A DNA stretch of 64,000 nucleotides from Sinomonas sp. R1AF57 (GTDB lineage: Bacteria > Actinomycetota > Actinomycetes > Actinomycetales > Micrococcaceae): positions 2,714,062-2,778,061 of the forward strand of contig NZ_CP022463.1 in NCBI RefSeq assembly GCF_002224485.1, in the 5' to 3' direction. This document shows, one piece after another, positions 44,483 through 54,606 of this stretch. The notes under the pieces were generated by a model. The model worked only from the letters and a program-made list of their open reading frames with translations, was not told the DNA's origin and ran no database searches. The translations under genes and the position numbers were made by a program. Positions within the stretch are counted from its first letter, which is position 1; every line of letters starts with the position of its first letter.

Positions 44483-45070
44483 CTACTGGCGGGCCGCGCT
44501 GCGGCGGCGGGCGACGATCGTGACAGCGGCACCGGCCGCGACAGCACCGACGCCGGCGATGGACCAGCCGATGAGCGCCGGGTCGGCGCCCGTCTGGGCG
44601 AGGGCCTGGCCCCCGGTCTGGCCCTGGTCGCTGACCTGCGCCACTTCGGCCGAACCCACCACGACGACGCGCGCCGTCGCCGTGTGGCCGGAGGTCGCTC
44701 CGACGGCGGTGATGAGGTAGGTGCCCGGCTCATTGAGGACGATGGTCGCAGTCGCGACGCCCTTGGCATCGGCGACGACGGACAGCGGCGCGGGAGCCGC
44801 AGAGAGGATTCCGGGAACACTGAGGTTGGCCCCGCCGCGGCCGCCGCCGGCAGCCTGCGGGCCTCCGACGAGGCTGAAGCTGATCGTCACGGTCTCACCG
44901 GGCGCGAAGCCGGAGGCGGTGAAGGTGAATGCCTCTCCCGGGGCAACCGTCGAATCCGAGACGACTGCGGACGGCGACGGCGCGGGGTACTGGCCCGCGA
45001 CGGCCGGGAGTGCCCCGGCGAGAACGATTGCTCCAGACAGCGCGAGTGCGGCGCCGATCTTCTTCTTCAT
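44483..45070 (-). CDS. LAQTG-anchored surface protein
   Basis: A 195-aa secreted protein with signal peptide (cleavage after about A26), an Ig-like domain of 110 residues (TVAPGEAFTFTASGFAPGETV), and a cell-wall sorting signal LAQTG (157-161), hydrophobic helix, and RRR tail. LAxTG motifs are used by class E sortases in actinobacteria. No sortase gene is in the window. Shine-Dalgarno GGGGGAG fits ATG at 45070. Confidence 0.87.
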   Translation of the reverse strand: MKKKIGAALALSGAIVLAGALPAVAGQYPAPSPSAVVSDSTVAPGEAFTFTASGFAPGETVTISFSLVGGPQAAGGGRGGANLSVPGILSAAPAPLSVVADAKGVATATIVLNEPGTYLITAVGATSGHTATARVVVVGSAEVAQVSDQGQTGGQALAQTGADPALIGWSIAGVGAVAAGAAVTIVARRRSAARQ

Positions 45071-45243
45071 GGTCTAACTCCCCCTAGCGATAGTGGTTTC
45101 GCCGCCTGTCAACGGCTGTACGGGGCACACCATCATTCTCTACGGCCCCTGTCACGAAGATGACCTCAGAGTTCACCCGGACCCTCGGAGACTAACACGT
45201 CCGGAGAAAAGGCCGAAAACGCGCAATAAACCGCTCCCCGAAC

Positions 45244-47079
45244 TCATCCGGCGCCCGGTGCGCAGCCAGTGCCGGAAGCGTCCTGGACGACCTCGGCATG
45301 GGGCTGCACGCCCGGGCTCGTGTCGATGCGCAGCGGCGCATCCGGCACCCCGCTGAATCGGAACTCGAGCTGGGTGGTCTGCCCGGGGGCGAGCCGAACT
45401 GTGAGCACGCCCACAGGGCGTCCTGCGTGCCGGTCGGACGCCATGCCTCCCGGTGTGCCGTCGACCACGGCGTTCTCCACGTACGCTCCCGCCGGCCCGT
45501 AGGCCACGACATTCGTCTGCACCATTCCCGGCGGAATTCCGAACACCCCATTTCCGGTCACGTATGCCGGCAATGAGTGCGCCGCATCCGCCGGGGCATC
45601 ATTCCTCAGCGAGATCCGCAGAACTGCGTGGGAGCCCTGGGAATCGCACGTCCGGACGACAGAGACGGTTCTTCGGACGTAATAGTCCATTTTTGCGCCC
45701 GTGCCGTCATTGAAATAGGCACCGAACCGAGCGTCCCCCCGCTCCGGCCCCGCCACGGTCCCGGAAATGTCCCAGCCGCTCAGGGCAGCCTGTTCCTCAG
45801 GATGCGTCGAATAGAGGAGCATGCGGCCGTCCCCGACGATTGTCCCGACCGCGGAAAGGAGGGCCTTCTCCTTCGGCTGGCCGGCGGAGAAGGCATCGAA
45901 CACCCTTCGCGCCACAGCCGCGAAATAGGCGTCCTGCTCCTTCGGGGACTCGATCCGGTAGATGTCGGAGAGCAGGGTCCGCACGGCATTGTCGCTCGTG
46001 AGCGCCGTCGGCAGCCCGTCGCCACGGAAACGCGACAATTCCGGCCCCGAAAGGTCCACCGGGCCCCACGCGCGCAGGAGCTGGGCGAGGGCGACCGGGT
46101 CCAGCGACGCCACGCCGTCGACCTTCCGTCCGGTCGAGGCCTCCCACATGGCCGCCGCGGTCGCGGCCGCCGTCGGGAAGTCGGGCGTCAGCGTCACGTC
46201 CTGCATGAAGCGGCCGAGCCGGGAGCTGTAGATGCGCGTCTGGACGGGGTCCACGGCGATGGGCGGCGCGAAGACGCCCAGCCCGCCGGCAGAGCCCTGG
46301 GCCGTGACCGAGACCGCTCCACGCTCCGCGACGAGCTCGACCAGGGCTCCGGGGATGCCGCCTCCGGCGCGGGTCTCTGCGTTGTTCTGGATGAGGACGA
46401 GGTACCTCCGCGGCCCGTCCGAACCCAGCATGCCCGGGCCGATCCGGGCCATAGCCTCGGCGGTCTGGACCGCACCCTCCACGGCGTCGAGCTGCTTCCT
46501 GCCCTCCGCCAGCGGTTCGCGCAGCTGCGGCAGGACCCCCGAATCGTCGATGCCCCGCAGACGTGACGCGGCGGCGTCGACCGCGTCTGCCGCCTCCGCG
46601 AGACGGGGAGCCGCGCCCGCGAGCGCGGACAGGTCGCGCTGTCCCCCGGGCGGGGCGAGCAGCGAGGGTCCAACCGCCGAAGCGGCGTCCATCAGGGCCG
46701 GCAGGGCGGACGTGGCGAGCCCGTCGGCCGCCACGGACACCTCCCGGGCCGCCCGCAGGTTCGGGCCCGCCCACGGCAGTGCCTCCGCGAGTGCCCACAG
46801 GGGCGAGGACGACGCTCCTCGGGCCGCGCTCGCGTGCTGCTGGATCTCGCGGACAGTGGCACGCGCGTCGTCGAAGCGCCCGTCCTCAGCCTGGCCCTTG
46901 AGGACAGGCACCAAGGCTGCCACCCGCGTGAGCTCGTCGCGGGTGCTCATCGCCTGCACTGCGACGACGGCTCCGCACACGACAACGGCCGCGAGCAGCG
47001 CGGCCGCGGCCAAGGCCCAGGCCCGCCGGGACCGCCGCGCTCTCCTGCGGGCGCGCCCGTCCCTGCGCAGGTCCCCCAT
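45244..47079 (-). CDS. DUF4012 membrane protein
   Basis: A 611-aa protein with a basic N-terminus (RARRRARRSRRAW), one helix at about 20-45, a helical/coiled segment, then the DUF4012 core with LVLIQNNAETRAGGGIPGA and a VTLTPDFPTAAATAAAMWEA segment. Often near exopolysaccharide genes; function unknown. I chose ATG at 47079 because the upstream in-frame start at 47145 is a TTG with no recognisable Shine-Dalgarno. Same strand as the surface-protein, phosphatase and kinase genes. Confidence 0.85.
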   Translation of the reverse strand: MGDLRRDGRARRRARRSRRAWALAAAALLAAVVVCGAVVAVQAMSTRDELTRVAALVPVLKGQAEDGRFDDARATVREIQQHASAARGASSSPLWALAEALPWAGPNLRAAREVSVAADGLATSALPALMDAASAVGPSLLAPPGGQRDLSALAGAAPRLAEAADAVDAAASRLRGIDDSGVLPQLREPLAEGRKQLDAVEGAVQTAEAMARIGPGMLGSDGPRRYLVLIQNNAETRAGGGIPGALVELVAERGAVSVTAQGSAGGLGVFAPPIAVDPVQTRIYSSRLGRFMQDVTLTPDFPTAAATAAAMWEASTGRKVDGVASLDPVALAQLLRAWGPVDLSGPELSRFRGDGLPTALTSDNAVRTLLSDIYRIESPKEQDAYFAAVARRVFDAFSAGQPKEKALLSAVGTIVGDGRMLLYSTHPEEQAALSGWDISGTVAGPERGDARFGAYFNDGTGAKMDYYVRRTVSVVRTCDSQGSHAVLRISLRNDAPADAAHSLPAYVTGNGVFGIPPGMVQTNVVAYGPAGAYVENAVVDGTPGGMASDRHAGRPVGVLTVRLAPGQTTQLEFRFSGVPDAPLRIDTSPGVQPHAEVVQDASGTGCAPGAG

Positions 47080-47192
47080 CTGCTGCCTCTTCCGCTTGTC
47101 CGATCGTCCCCTGCCGATGCTAGTGGTCCCCGCGGCGGCCCCCAACCCGACAGCCGCCGCGGCGGAGAGGGTGCGGCGGATAGGGTTGGCCC

Positions 47193-49451
47193 ATGAGTGA
47201 AGCTCCGGCCCCGGCCGCGCCTGTCGCGAAGAAGGTCCCCGCCACGCGCGAGCACCACGGGGAGACGTTCGTCGACCCCTATGAGTGGCTGCGCGACAAG
47301 GAGAACCCCGACGTCGTGGCGCACCTGAAGGCTGAGAACGCCTACACCGAGGCCGTCACAGAGCACCAGCAGCCCCTCCGCGACGCGATCTTCGAGGAGA
47401 TCAGGCGCCGCACCCAGGAGACGGATCTCTCCGTCCCCGCGCGCAAGGACGGCTGGTGGTACTACTCCCGCACCGTCGAAGGGCAGCAGTACCCCATCTA
47501 CTGCCGTGTCAAGGCAGCGGAGCCCGCCGAGGGCACGCACGACGGCGGCGACGTCCTGAGCGCGTGGACCCCGCCCGCCGTCGTGCCCGGCACCCCGGTC
47601 CCCGGGGAGGAGATCCTGCTGGACGGGAACGCCGAGGCGGAGGGGCACCCGTTCTTCGCCCTCGGCGGGGCGGCCGTGACCAGGGACGGTAGCCTCTACG
47701 CGTACTCGGTCGACACGGCAGGCAATGAGACGTTCACCCTGCGGGTCAAGGACCTGCGCACGGGAGATCTCCTGCCCGAGCAGATCGAGGGCGTGTTCTA
47801 CGGGCTCGAGTTCGACCCGGACGGGTCGCGGCTCTTCTACATGGTCGCCGACGAGTCGTGGCGCCCCTACCAGGTGCGCGTGCACATCATCGGGACACCC
47901 GTCGAGCAGGACACGGTCCTGTACCAGGAGGACGACGTCGCGCAGTGGACGGGCATCGACCTGTCCTCCGACCGGCGGTGGCTGCTCGTGGGGATCGGCA
48001 ACTCGGACTACTCCGAGACCCGCATGCTGGACCTGACGGAGCCGGCTGCTGCCCTGCAGCTGGTCCTGGGCCGTGAGGCGCGCATCCTGCATTCCGTGGA
48101 GCCGTTCGAGCATGCGGGCCGCACGAGGCTGCTCGTGACGCACAACGGGCGCCGGGGCGGGGAGAGCGCCGCGCCGGACAAAGCCGTGCCGGAAGACGCC
48201 GTGCCGACGAGTACGGCGCCGAACAACATGGTTTCGCTCGTCGACCCGGACGAGCTCGGCAAGCCCGTCGGCGAGCAGGAGTGGACCACGCTCATCGCCC
48301 ACGACGACGCCGTGAAGGTCGAGGGTGCCGACGTCACCGCGACGCATCTCGTCGTCTCGCTGCGCCGGGACACCATCACGACCGTCCGGTTCGCTCCCCT
48401 CGCGGATGCCGTCGCGGCGGCGGACGGCGGGCACGCGCCGTCGTTCGTGGAGCCCGAGTTCGGCGAGGAGCTCTACACGGCCGGGGCGGCCGTCACCGAC
48501 TTCACGGCGCCGGTGGCGCGCCTGAGCTACACGTCCTACTTCACGCCGCCGCGCGTGTACGACTACGTCCTGGCGACAGGCGAGCTGCTCCTGCGCAAGG
48601 AGACCCCAGTGCGCGGCGGGTACGACCCGGCGGACTACGTGGCCGAGCGGGCCTGGGCGACGGCCGACGACGGCACCCGCGTCCCGCTCTCGGTGCTCCG
48701 GCGCGCCTCGGTGCGGCAGGACGGGACGAACCCCGCGCTCGTCTACGGGTACGGCTCCTACGAGGTCAGCATGGATCCCGGTTTCGCGATCCCGCGGCTG
48801 AGCCTGCTGGACCGGGGGATCGTCTTCGTGATCGCGCACGTGCGCGGCGGGGGCGAGCTCGGCCGGAAGTGGTACGAGGACGGCAAGAAGCTGCACAAGA
48901 GGAACACGTTCACCGACTTCGTGGCCGCCACGGACTGGGTCGCGTCGTCGGGCTGGGCGGACCCTGGGCGGATCGCGTGCATGGGCGGCTCGGCCGGCGG
49001 GCTCCTGATCGGCGCGGTGCTGAACCTCGCTCCGGAGAAGTACGCGGCGGCCGTTGCGCAGGTCCCGTTCGTGGACGCGCTCACTACGATCCTCGACCCT
49101 GCCCTGCCGCTCTCGGCGCTCGAATGGGAGGAGTGGGGCAACCCGATCGAGGACGCCGAGGTGTATGCGTACATGAAGTCGTACTCGCCGTACGAGAACG
49201 TCCACGCGGCGCCGTATCCGAAGATCGCCGCCGTGACGAGCTTCAACGACACGCGCGTGCTGTACGTCGAGCCGGCCAAGTGGGTCCAGGCCCTGCGCGA
49301 GGCGTCCACGTCGGGGCAGCCGATCGTGCTCAAGACCGAGATGGACGCCGGCCACGGCGGCGCCTCGGGCCGGTACGAGGCGTGGAAGGACCGCGCCTGG
49401 GACTACGCGTTCATCGCCGACGCCCTGGGCGCGAGGGACCTCCTCCCCTGA
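47193..49451 (+). CDS. ptrB: oligopeptidase B (S9A serine peptidase)
   Basis: Cytoplasmic peptidase cleaving short peptides after Arg/Lys. The 752-aa product has an N-terminal beta-propeller and a C-terminal alpha/beta-hydrolase domain. The catalytic triad is S600 (CMGGSAGG), D686 (NDTRVLYVEPAKW) and H721 (AGHGGASGR). Slightly longer than the average (about 700) because of a propeller loop around residues 325-345. ATG at 47193, divergent from DUF4012. Confidence 0.94.
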   Translation: MSEAPAPAAPVAKKVPATREHHGETFVDPYEWLRDKENPDVVAHLKAENAYTEAVTEHQQPLRDAIFEEIRRRTQETDLSVPARKDGWWYYSRTVEGQQYPIYCRVKAAEPAEGTHDGGDVLSAWTPPAVVPGTPVPGEEILLDGNAEAEGHPFFALGGAAVTRDGSLYAYSVDTAGNETFTLRVKDLRTGDLLPEQIEGVFYGLEFDPDGSRLFYMVADESWRPYQVRVHIIGTPVEQDTVLYQEDDVAQWTGIDLSSDRRWLLVGIGNSDYSETRMLDLTEPAAALQLVLGREARILHSVEPFEHAGRTRLLVTHNGRRGGESAAPDKAVPEDAVPTSTAPNNMVSLVDPDELGKPVGEQEWTTLIAHDDAVKVEGADVTATHLVVSLRRDTITTVRFAPLADAVAAADGGHAPSFVEPEFGEELYTAGAAVTDFTAPVARLSYTSYFTPPRVYDYVLATGELLLRKETPVRGGYDPADYVAERAWATADDGTRVPLSVLRRASVRQDGTNPALVYGYGSYEVSMDPGFAIPRLSLLDRGIVFVIAHVRGGGELGRKWYEDGKKLHKRNTFTDFVAATDWVASSGWADPGRIACMGGSAGGLLIGAVLNLAPEKYAAAVAQVPFVDALTTILDPALPLSALEWEEWGNPIEDAEVYAYMKSYSPYENVHAAPYPKIAAVTSFNDTRVLYVEPAKWVQALREASTSGQPIVLKTEMDAGHGGASGRYEAWKDRAWDYAFIADALGARDLLP

Positions 49452-49499
49452 GTCTGGAGGTCACCTCCTGGAGGTCACCGCCTCGCCGTCCGGGGCTCG

Positions 49500-50972
49500 C
49501 TAGGCGCGGGCGTCGACCCGCTCGTCGTCGTCCGCCTGCTCCGAGGCCTCGGAGCGCTTGGCCCCCGCGCGCTTCACAAGCAGCCATCCGAGCCACAGGA
49601 GAACGCCGACCGCGGGCACGCACAGGATCGTGTAGAGGCCGATCGGGAAGACCTCGCCGGTGGCCTTGTCCGTCATCGTGTCGAACGCGATGAGGACCGT
49701 GATGGCGGCGAGGGCGGCCAGACCCAGCCAGCTCGTCCACGGTGAGCCGGGCATGGGAAGGGTGGACGCGGCGTCGCCCTTCTTCTTCCGCAGCATGATC
49801 TGGCACGCGAAGATGGAACCCCACGTGAAGATCACGCCGATCGAGGCGGTGTTCAGCGCGAGGTCGAACGCGTGGGTTCCGCCTGCCCAGATGTTCACCA
49901 CGATGCCCACGAGGTACACGGCGCCGATAGCGAGGACCGCGGCGTAGGGCACGTGGCGCGACGACATGCGCGTGAGCCAGCCGGGGGCGTGGCCGTTGGC
50001 CGCCATGGTGCGGAAGATCCGGCCGATCGAGTACAGGCCCGTGTTGCACGAGCTGAGCGCGGCCGTGATGACCACGAGGTTCATCGCGGACCCCACCCAG
50101 CCGAGCCCGAGCTGGTCGAAGACGGTGACGAAGGGGCTCACCCCGGCCTTGTAGTCATCCGAGGGCAGGAGCATAGCCAGCAGCAGCACCGACCCGACGT
50201 AGAAGACGACGATGCGCACCACCACGGCGCGGATGGCGCGGGGCACCTCCCGCTCCGGGTCCTCCATCTCGCCGGCAGTGATGCCGACGAGCTCGATCGC
50301 GTTGTACGCGAAGATCACGGCGTTGAGCACGAGGATCATCGCGAAGAAGCCGTGGGGGAACATGCCGCCGTCGCCCGCGAGGAGGTTGGCCGGGGAGGCG
50401 TGGGTCGCGCCGACCTGGGCGTTGAGGACGACCATGGCGGTCCCGGCCACGAGGAAGAGGGTGATCGCGCCGACCTTGAGCACGGAGGCCCAGAACTCGA
50501 ACTCGCCGAAGGCCTTCACGCTCAGCAGGTTCACGGCCACGAGGAGGGCGAGGGCGCACAGCGCGGAGACCTCGACCGGGACATTCGGGAAGAAGTACTG
50601 GAAGTACAGGCCGATCGCAAGGAGCTCTGCGATGCCGGTCATGGCCCAGTTGACGAAGTACATCCATCCCGAGAGGTAGGCGCCCTTGGGACCGAACATC
50701 TCGCCGGCGTAGCTCACGAACGAGCCGGAGGTCTGCCGGTACATGACCAGTTCGCCGAGCGCGCGCATCAGCAGGTACGCGATGGCGCCCGCGATCGCGT
50801 ACGAGAACACGAGTGCGGGGCCCGTGGATGCGAGGCGGCCGCCGGCGCCCATGAACAGGCCGACGCCGATCGCACCTCCCATCGCGATCATCTGCACATG
50901 GCGGCGGGTGAGGGACTTCTGGTAGCCCTCGGCGGAGACTTCGGCGGGTGAGGAATGGTGGTGCACAGGCAA
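49500..50972 (-). CDS. amino acid permease (APC family)
   Basis: A 490-aa, 12-helix transporter of the AnsP/CycA/RocE group. N-terminal signature TRRHVQMIAMGGAIGVGLFMGAGG (two halves), glycine-rich first helix, and FAYNAIELVGITAGEMEDPER. The substrate may be asparagine, D-serine/alanine or histidine; sequence alone cannot decide. ATG at 50972. Convergent with ptrB. Confidence 0.9.
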   Translation of the reverse strand: MPVHHHSSPAEVSAEGYQKSLTRRHVQMIAMGGAIGVGLFMGAGGRLASTGPALVFSYAIAGAIAYLLMRALGELVMYRQTSGSFVSYAGEMFGPKGAYLSGWMYFVNWAMTGIAELLAIGLYFQYFFPNVPVEVSALCALALLVAVNLLSVKAFGEFEFWASVLKVGAITLFLVAGTAMVVLNAQVGATHASPANLLAGDGGMFPHGFFAMILVLNAVIFAYNAIELVGITAGEMEDPEREVPRAIRAVVVRIVVFYVGSVLLLAMLLPSDDYKAGVSPFVTVFDQLGLGWVGSAMNLVVITAALSSCNTGLYSIGRIFRTMAANGHAPGWLTRMSSRHVPYAAVLAIGAVYLVGIVVNIWAGGTHAFDLALNTASIGVIFTWGSIFACQIMLRKKKGDAASTLPMPGSPWTSWLGLAALAAITVLIAFDTMTDKATGEVFPIGLYTILCVPAVGVLLWLGWLLVKRAGAKRSEASEQADDDERVDARA

Positions 50973-51099
50973 AGACTGTCCTTCTGGGAGCTTGCCCGCA
51001 CCGGTGGGGCCGGGCCGCCGTCAAGTGTAGGCACGCCTTGCACCGCGCCCCTCGGCGATGTGGCACAGATCTCCTGTGGCGCGCGTCTCTCCTGCCGGC

Positions 51100-51180
51100 A
51101 CCGGGTGACCTCGGCGCCACACGGGGTGACCTCGGCGCCACACCCGGTGACCTCGGCGCCACACGGGGTGACCTCGGCGG
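51100..51180. repeat. 21-bp repeat array downstream of ackA
   Basis: Four units at 51100, 51121, 51142 and 51163 with core GGGTGACCTCGGCGCCAC. Same unit length and core as the arrays inside the E2 gene. Ends 2 bases before the ackA stop codon (51183). Confidence 0.93.
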
Positions 51181-51182
51181 GG

Positions 51183-52349
51183 CTAGCTCGGGACGGCGGC
51201 GCGCACGACGGCGGCGGTCGCCTCTGCGATCGCCCGCTCCTCATCGGTGGGAACCACGAGGACGGGGATGGCGGAGCCGGGCGCCGAGATGACGCGCGGC
51301 TCCTTGGAGCGCTCGGCGTTGCGGTCGCCGTCGAGCACGACGCCGAGCGCGCCGAGCCGGGCCACCACGCGGGCCCGGAACGCCACCGAGTTCTCGCCGA
51401 TCCCGGCCGTGAACACGATCGCCTTCGCCCCGCCCACCGAGACGTGGTACGCCCCGACGTACTTCGCGAGCCGGTAGGACGCGACGTCGAGCGCGACCTC
51501 CGCCTTCCGGTCCCCGGCCTCGGCGGCCTCGACCACCGTGCGCATGTCGTTCGAGCCCGCGAGCGCGCGGAGGCCGGACTCGCGGTTGAGGAGGCTGTCG
51601 ATCTCGTCCGCGCTGTGCCCCTGCCGGGCGAGGAACACGAGGATCGAGGGGTCGACGTCGCCGGACCGGGTGCCCATCACGAGGCCTTCGAGGGGCGTGA
51701 ACCCCATCGAGGTGTCCACGCTCTTCCCCCCTGCCACGGCAGTGGCCGAGGCACCGTTGCCGAGGTGGAGCACGACGCCGTCGAACACCTCGGGCGCGAG
51801 GCCCAGGAGGGCAGCCGCCCGGCGCGAGACGTACTCGTGCGAGGTCCCGTGGAACCCGTACCGCCGGATCCCGTGGTGCGTGTAGAACCACTCCGGCACG
51901 GCGTAGCGCCAGGCGTGCTCCGGGATGGTGCGGTGGAAGGCGGTGTCGAACACGGCCACCTGCGGCATGTCCGGCCACTTCGACGCGATGGCCCGCAGCC
52001 CCAGCACGTTCGCAGGGTTGTGGAGGGGCGCGAGCGGGTTGAGCCGCTCGATGGCGCGGATGATCTCGTTGTTCGCGAGGACCGGCTCGGAGAACCGCTC
52101 GCCGCCGTGGACCACCCGATGCCCGACCGCGTCGATGGCCCGGTCCCCCAGGACCTCGTGCAGCGCCCGGTCGACGTGGTCGAGGGCCTCGGCGTGGTCG
52201 CGCGGCCCGATGGCCTCACCGTCGCCCCCGCCGCCGTTGCCCATCCCGATGCGCTCGATGAGCCCCTCGGTGAGCACGGTGCCGGCGTCGACGTCCCTGA
52301 CCTGGTACTTCAGGGACGAGGAACCTGAGTTGATGACGAGGACGAGCAT
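51183..52349 (-). CDS. ackA: acetate kinase
   Basis: Interconverts acetyl phosphate plus ADP and acetate plus ATP. The 388-aa product has NSGSSSLK at the start, RVVHGGERF, FDTAFH, GTSHEYVSRRAA and GDVDPSIL motifs, complete for the family. Downstream of pta with 8 bases between. Start ATG at 52349. Its 3' end contains a 15-base recurrent element (51198-51212) and is immediately followed by the 21-bp repeat array. Confidence 0.96.
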   Translation of the reverse strand: MLVLVINSGSSSLKYQVRDVDAGTVLTEGLIERIGMGNGGGGDGEAIGPRDHAEALDHVDRALHEVLGDRAIDAVGHRVVHGGERFSEPVLANNEIIRAIERLNPLAPLHNPANVLGLRAIASKWPDMPQVAVFDTAFHRTIPEHAWRYAVPEWFYTHHGIRRYGFHGTSHEYVSRRAAALLGLAPEVFDGVVLHLGNGASATAVAGGKSVDTSMGFTPLEGLVMGTRSGDVDPSILVFLARQGHSADEIDSLLNRESGLRALAGSNDMRTVVEAAEAGDRKAEVALDVASYRLAKYVGAYHVSVGGAKAIVFTAGIGENSVAFRARVVARLGALGVVLDGDRNAERSKEPRVISAPGSAIPVLVVPTDEERAIAEATAAVVRAAVPS

Positions 52350-52357
52350 GCGGGCTC

Positions 52358-54460
52358 CTAGCTCTCGGTCTTCTGCGGCGTGCCCTGCGCGGCGGTCTGC
52401 GCCTGGATGGCCGTGATGGCGACGGTGTTGACGATGTCCTCGACCGTGCACCCGCGGGAGAGGTCGTTGACGGGCTTGTTCAGGCCCTGCAGCACGGGGC
52501 CGACGGCGACCGCGCCCGAGGACTGCTGGACCGCCTTGTACGTGTTGTTGCCGGTGTTCAGGTCCGGGAAGATGAACACCGTCGCCTGGCCGGCGACATC
52601 CGAGCCGGGCAGCTTGGAGGCCGCGATCGACGCGTCCACGGCGGCGTCGTACTGGATGGGGCCCTCCACGGCGAGGTCGGGCCGGCGGGCACGCACGAGC
52701 TCGGTGGCCCGGCGCACCTCGTCGACGGCCTCGCCCGAGCCGGACCCGCCGGTCGAGTAGGAGAGCATCGCGACCCGCGGCTCGACGCCGAACTGCGCGG
52801 CGGTCTCGGCCGAGGCCAGGGCGATGTCGGCGAGCTGCTCGTCGTTCGGGTCCGGGTTGACTGCGCAGTCGCCGTAGACGAGCACACGGTCGGGCATCAG
52901 CATGAGGAACACCGACGAGACGATCTTCACCCCGGGCTTGGTCTTGACGAACTCGAGCGCCGGCCGGATGGTGTGGGCGGTCGTGTGCGCGGCGCCGGAG
53001 ACCATGCCGTCCACGACGCCGAGCTGGACCATCATGGTCCCGAAGTAGCTGACGTCCAGCATCGTCTCGAGGGCCTTGGCGAGGTCGACGCCGCGATGGG
53101 CGCGCAGCCGCGCGTACTCCTCCGCGAACTTCTGGCGCAGGTCCGAGGTGGCGGGGTCGACGACGTCGATCCCCTCGAGCGCGATGCCGTTGGCGGCAGC
53201 GATCTCGCGGACCTGGGTCTCGCTGCCCAGGAGTGTGAGGTCGCAGACGTCGCGGCGGTGCAGGATGTCCGCGGCGCGCAGGATGCGCACGTCCGTCCCC
53301 TCGGGCAGGACGATCCGCTTGCGCTGGGCGCGCGCGCGGCCGATCAGCTCGTGCAGGAAGCGCAGCGGCGTCATGGATTCGGGCCGCGGCAGGTCGAGCC
53401 GCTCGAGGAGCTCGGCGTCGTCCACGTAGCGGGCCCAGGCCCCGAGCGCGGAGGCGACCTTGCGCCGGTGCCCCGTCCAGATCTCGCTGCGCACCTCCGA
53501 GACGCCGCGGGCAGCGTGGTACGTGTCCTCGTCGTACGCGAAGACCGGGAACGGGGCCTGGGCCAGGAGCGGGAGGATGTGCGGGTCCGGGGCGAGGCCG
53601 CCGGTGAGCACCATCGCGGCCGGGACGGGGAACTCGGGCGAGAACGTCGAGGCGAGGGCGCCGACCATGACGTCGGCGCGGTCGCCGGGGACGATCACGA
53701 GGTCGCCGTCGTCCAGCGCGGCGATGAAGTTTGCGACGTTCATCGCGGCGACCTTCACCCCGCGCACCTCGCGCTCCATGTCGGCGCTCCCGGCGAGCTG
53801 GCGCAGGCGGAGCGCGCCGGAGACCTCGCCGGTGGTGGGGCGGGAGATCTCGGCGAGCTCGGGCAGGACGTAGACCGGGCGGTGGGATGCCCCGGGACGG
53901 ATGGCGGCCTTGATCTCGTCCATCTGCTCGGGGTCGGCGCGGTTCACCATCATCACGAGGAGGCTGCACCGCGCGGCGTAGAGCTCCTTGCGGGCCACGT
54001 CGACGGCGTCCGCGATCTCCTCCGGGGTGCGGTTGCGGCCGCTCACGACGGCGAGCATCGGGCACCCGAGGTCGTTGGACAGCCGCGCGTTGAGGGCGAA
54101 CTCGACCGCGGAGTCCTGCCCCGTCAGGTCCGTCCCCTCGACGACGACGACGTCCACCTTCGCGGCGATCTCCGCGAAGATCTCGACGCACCGGGAGTCG
54201 ATCTCCTCGCGCTGGCCGGAGGCGAGCAGGCGCCTGACCTCCCTCGCGCCGAGGCCACCGCGGCACACGTCCGCGCCGAGGTCGAAGCGGCTGCGCATGA
54301 GGGCCACCATCGGGTCCGCGTCCGGGGAATCGCCCATGACGATGGGCTTGAAGAAGCCGATCCTGCCCGTGCTGCGGTGCAGCGCCTCGGCCACTCCGAG
54401 GGCCACGAGGGACTTCCCCGAACCCGGGGTGGTCGCGCTGACGTAGATGCCACGTGACAT
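52358..54460 (-). CDS. pta: phosphate acetyltransferase
   Basis: Converts acetyl-CoA and phosphate to acetyl phosphate. The 700-aa form has an N-terminal P-loop-like domain (SATTPGSGKSLVALGVAEAL), a central DRTGG domain, and the C-terminal catalytic domain with LPEGTDVRILRAADILHRRD, VDGMVSGAAHTTAHTIRPAL and YSTGGSGSGEAVD. This long, multidomain type is the usual one in this group. First gene of pta-ackA. ATG at 54460. Confidence 0.95.
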   Translation of the reverse strand: MSRGIYVSATTPGSGKSLVALGVAEALHRSTGRIGFFKPIVMGDSPDADPMVALMRSRFDLGADVCRGGLGAREVRRLLASGQREEIDSRCVEIFAEIAAKVDVVVVEGTDLTGQDSAVEFALNARLSNDLGCPMLAVVSGRNRTPEEIADAVDVARKELYAARCSLLVMMVNRADPEQMDEIKAAIRPGASHRPVYVLPELAEISRPTTGEVSGALRLRQLAGSADMEREVRGVKVAAMNVANFIAALDDGDLVIVPGDRADVMVGALASTFSPEFPVPAAMVLTGGLAPDPHILPLLAQAPFPVFAYDEDTYHAARGVSEVRSEIWTGHRRKVASALGAWARYVDDAELLERLDLPRPESMTPLRFLHELIGRARAQRKRIVLPEGTDVRILRAADILHRRDVCDLTLLGSETQVREIAAANGIALEGIDVVDPATSDLRQKFAEEYARLRAHRGVDLAKALETMLDVSYFGTMMVQLGVVDGMVSGAAHTTAHTIRPALEFVKTKPGVKIVSSVFLMLMPDRVLVYGDCAVNPDPNDEQLADIALASAETAAQFGVEPRVAMLSYSTGGSGSGEAVDEVRRATELVRARRPDLAVEGPIQYDAAVDASIAASKLPGSDVAGQATVFIFPDLNTGNNTYKAVQQSSGAVAVGPVLQGLNKPVNDLSRGCTVEDIVNTVAITAIQAQTAAQGTPQKTES

Positions 54461-54606
54461 GGGCGCTCCTGCTCTCGGCGGTCGGCCCGGCGGCGCTGCT
54501 CGACTCCTCCGGGCTGCTCTGGACCAGTCTCTCAGGTGCCCGCGCGGCCCGCCCCGGAAACGCCCCGCCGACGCGCCGCGGGCCTGCTCACGGCAGGCTG
54601 TGCTCC

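Noticed and set aside
46947..49355. 802-codon open frame opposite oligopeptidase B
   Set aside because: Low-complexity Arg/Val/His-rich translation; the plus-strand gene has a complete catalytic triad.
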